Positions 6,039 through 6,235 of a DNA stretch of 6,235 nt are shown here, in pieces (the first letter of the stretch is position 1; every line of letters begins with the position of its first letter). Both the position numbers and the translations under genes were made by a program. The stretch is taken from positions 1 through 6,235 of the forward strand of contig CAMLQP010000178.1 of assembly GCA_946482115.1 (NCBI GenBank). The letters run 5' to 3'. The notes below the pieces were generated by a model. The model did not search any database and was not told the DNA's origin. It worked only from the letters and a program-made list of their open reading frames with translations. Source of the DNA: an uncultured Comamonadaceae bacterium (GTDB lineage Bacteria > Pseudomonadota > Gammaproteobacteria > Burkholderiales > Burkholderiaceae).

Positions 6039-6235
6039 TCAATGACCGCCGGACTTCTCCGCGCGAAGGCGTGGATCCACGGCAAAGTACAACAGGTCCA
6101 CGACCAGGTTGATCACCACGAATATCAGGGCGATCAGGCACAGATAGGCCGCCATGACGGGGATGTCGGCAAACGTGACCGCCTGGATGAACAGCAGGCC
6201 CATGCCAGGCCACTGGAACACGGTCTCGGTGATGA
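6039..6235 (-). CDS. Peptide-type ABC transporter permease, DppB/OppB-like, C-terminal fragment
   Basis: The last 64 residues and TGA stop of an inner-membrane permease that begins beyond the right edge. The fragment opens with ITETVFQWPGMGLLFIQAV, matching the conserved 'ETVF-WPG-G' loop of DppB/OppB that lies before the last membrane helix. It continues with one hydrophobic helix (about fragment residues 26-50) and ends with 'DLLYFAVDPRLR' plus the short tail AEKSGGH; 'D-LYA-LDPR-R' is the usual DppB ending. It should pair with the DppC-like permease to form the channel. The next gene, the M20D hydrolase, starts 6 nt after this stop, and that gene's GAAGG sequence overlaps the stop codon, suggesting coupled translation. 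A GTG at 6221 could be taken for a start, but it falls inside the conserved loop and the frame is open to the edge, so this is the tail of a longer gene. Confidence 0.92.
   Translation of the reverse strand, partial: ITETVFQWPGMGLLFIQAVTFADIPVMAAYLCLIALIFVVINLVVDLLYFAVDPRLRAEKSGGH

Noticed and set aside
1..6235. CRISPR arrays, tRNA or rRNA genes, insertion sequences, toxin-antitoxin or phage genes.
   Set aside because: I see no direct-repeat arrays, RNA folds, transposase motifs or foreign-looking segments; nearly every base is covered by metK or the transporter operon.

Overview
The window comes from a GC-rich bacterial chromosome, most likely a betaproteobacterium of the order Burkholderiales (Comamonadaceae is my best guess). 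That guess rests on base composition, the style of the MetK C-terminus and remembered relatives of the M20 peptidase. No database search was run.

Layout: the left edge (3-122, plus strand) holds the last 39 codons of metK, S-adenosylmethionine synthetase. A near-perfect inverted repeat at 137-171 follows and is a good two-way terminator. Everything to its right lies on the minus strand, converging on metK, and reads as one operon that starts outside the right edge. In transcription order it encodes a DppB-type permease (C-terminal fragment, 6235-6039), a cytoplasmic M20D amidohydrolase (6032-4812), a periplasmic family 5 substrate-binding protein (4788-3208), a DppC-type permease (3099-2188), a DppD/OppD-type ATPase (2169-1192) and a DppF/OppF-type ATPase (1195-188).

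How it works together: the binding protein should capture a peptide or peptide-like amide in the periplasm, the two permeases and two ATPases should import it, and the M20D enzyme should hydrolyse an amide bond in it inside the cell. The exact substrate cannot be read from the sequence. Spacing is tight throughout (gaps of 6, 23 and 18 nt and a 4-nt ATGA overlap). The exception is the 108-nt gap between the binding protein and the second permease, which holds a GC-rich stem-loop and precedes a GTG start with a weak ribosome binding site. This suggests that the binding protein is made in excess over the membrane parts.

Nothing here looks like a new type of system. The most notable points are the unusual gene order (the two permease genes are separated by the peptidase and binding-protein genes) and the stem-loop in the one long gap. 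I see no RNA genes, mobile elements, CRISPR arrays or frameshifts.
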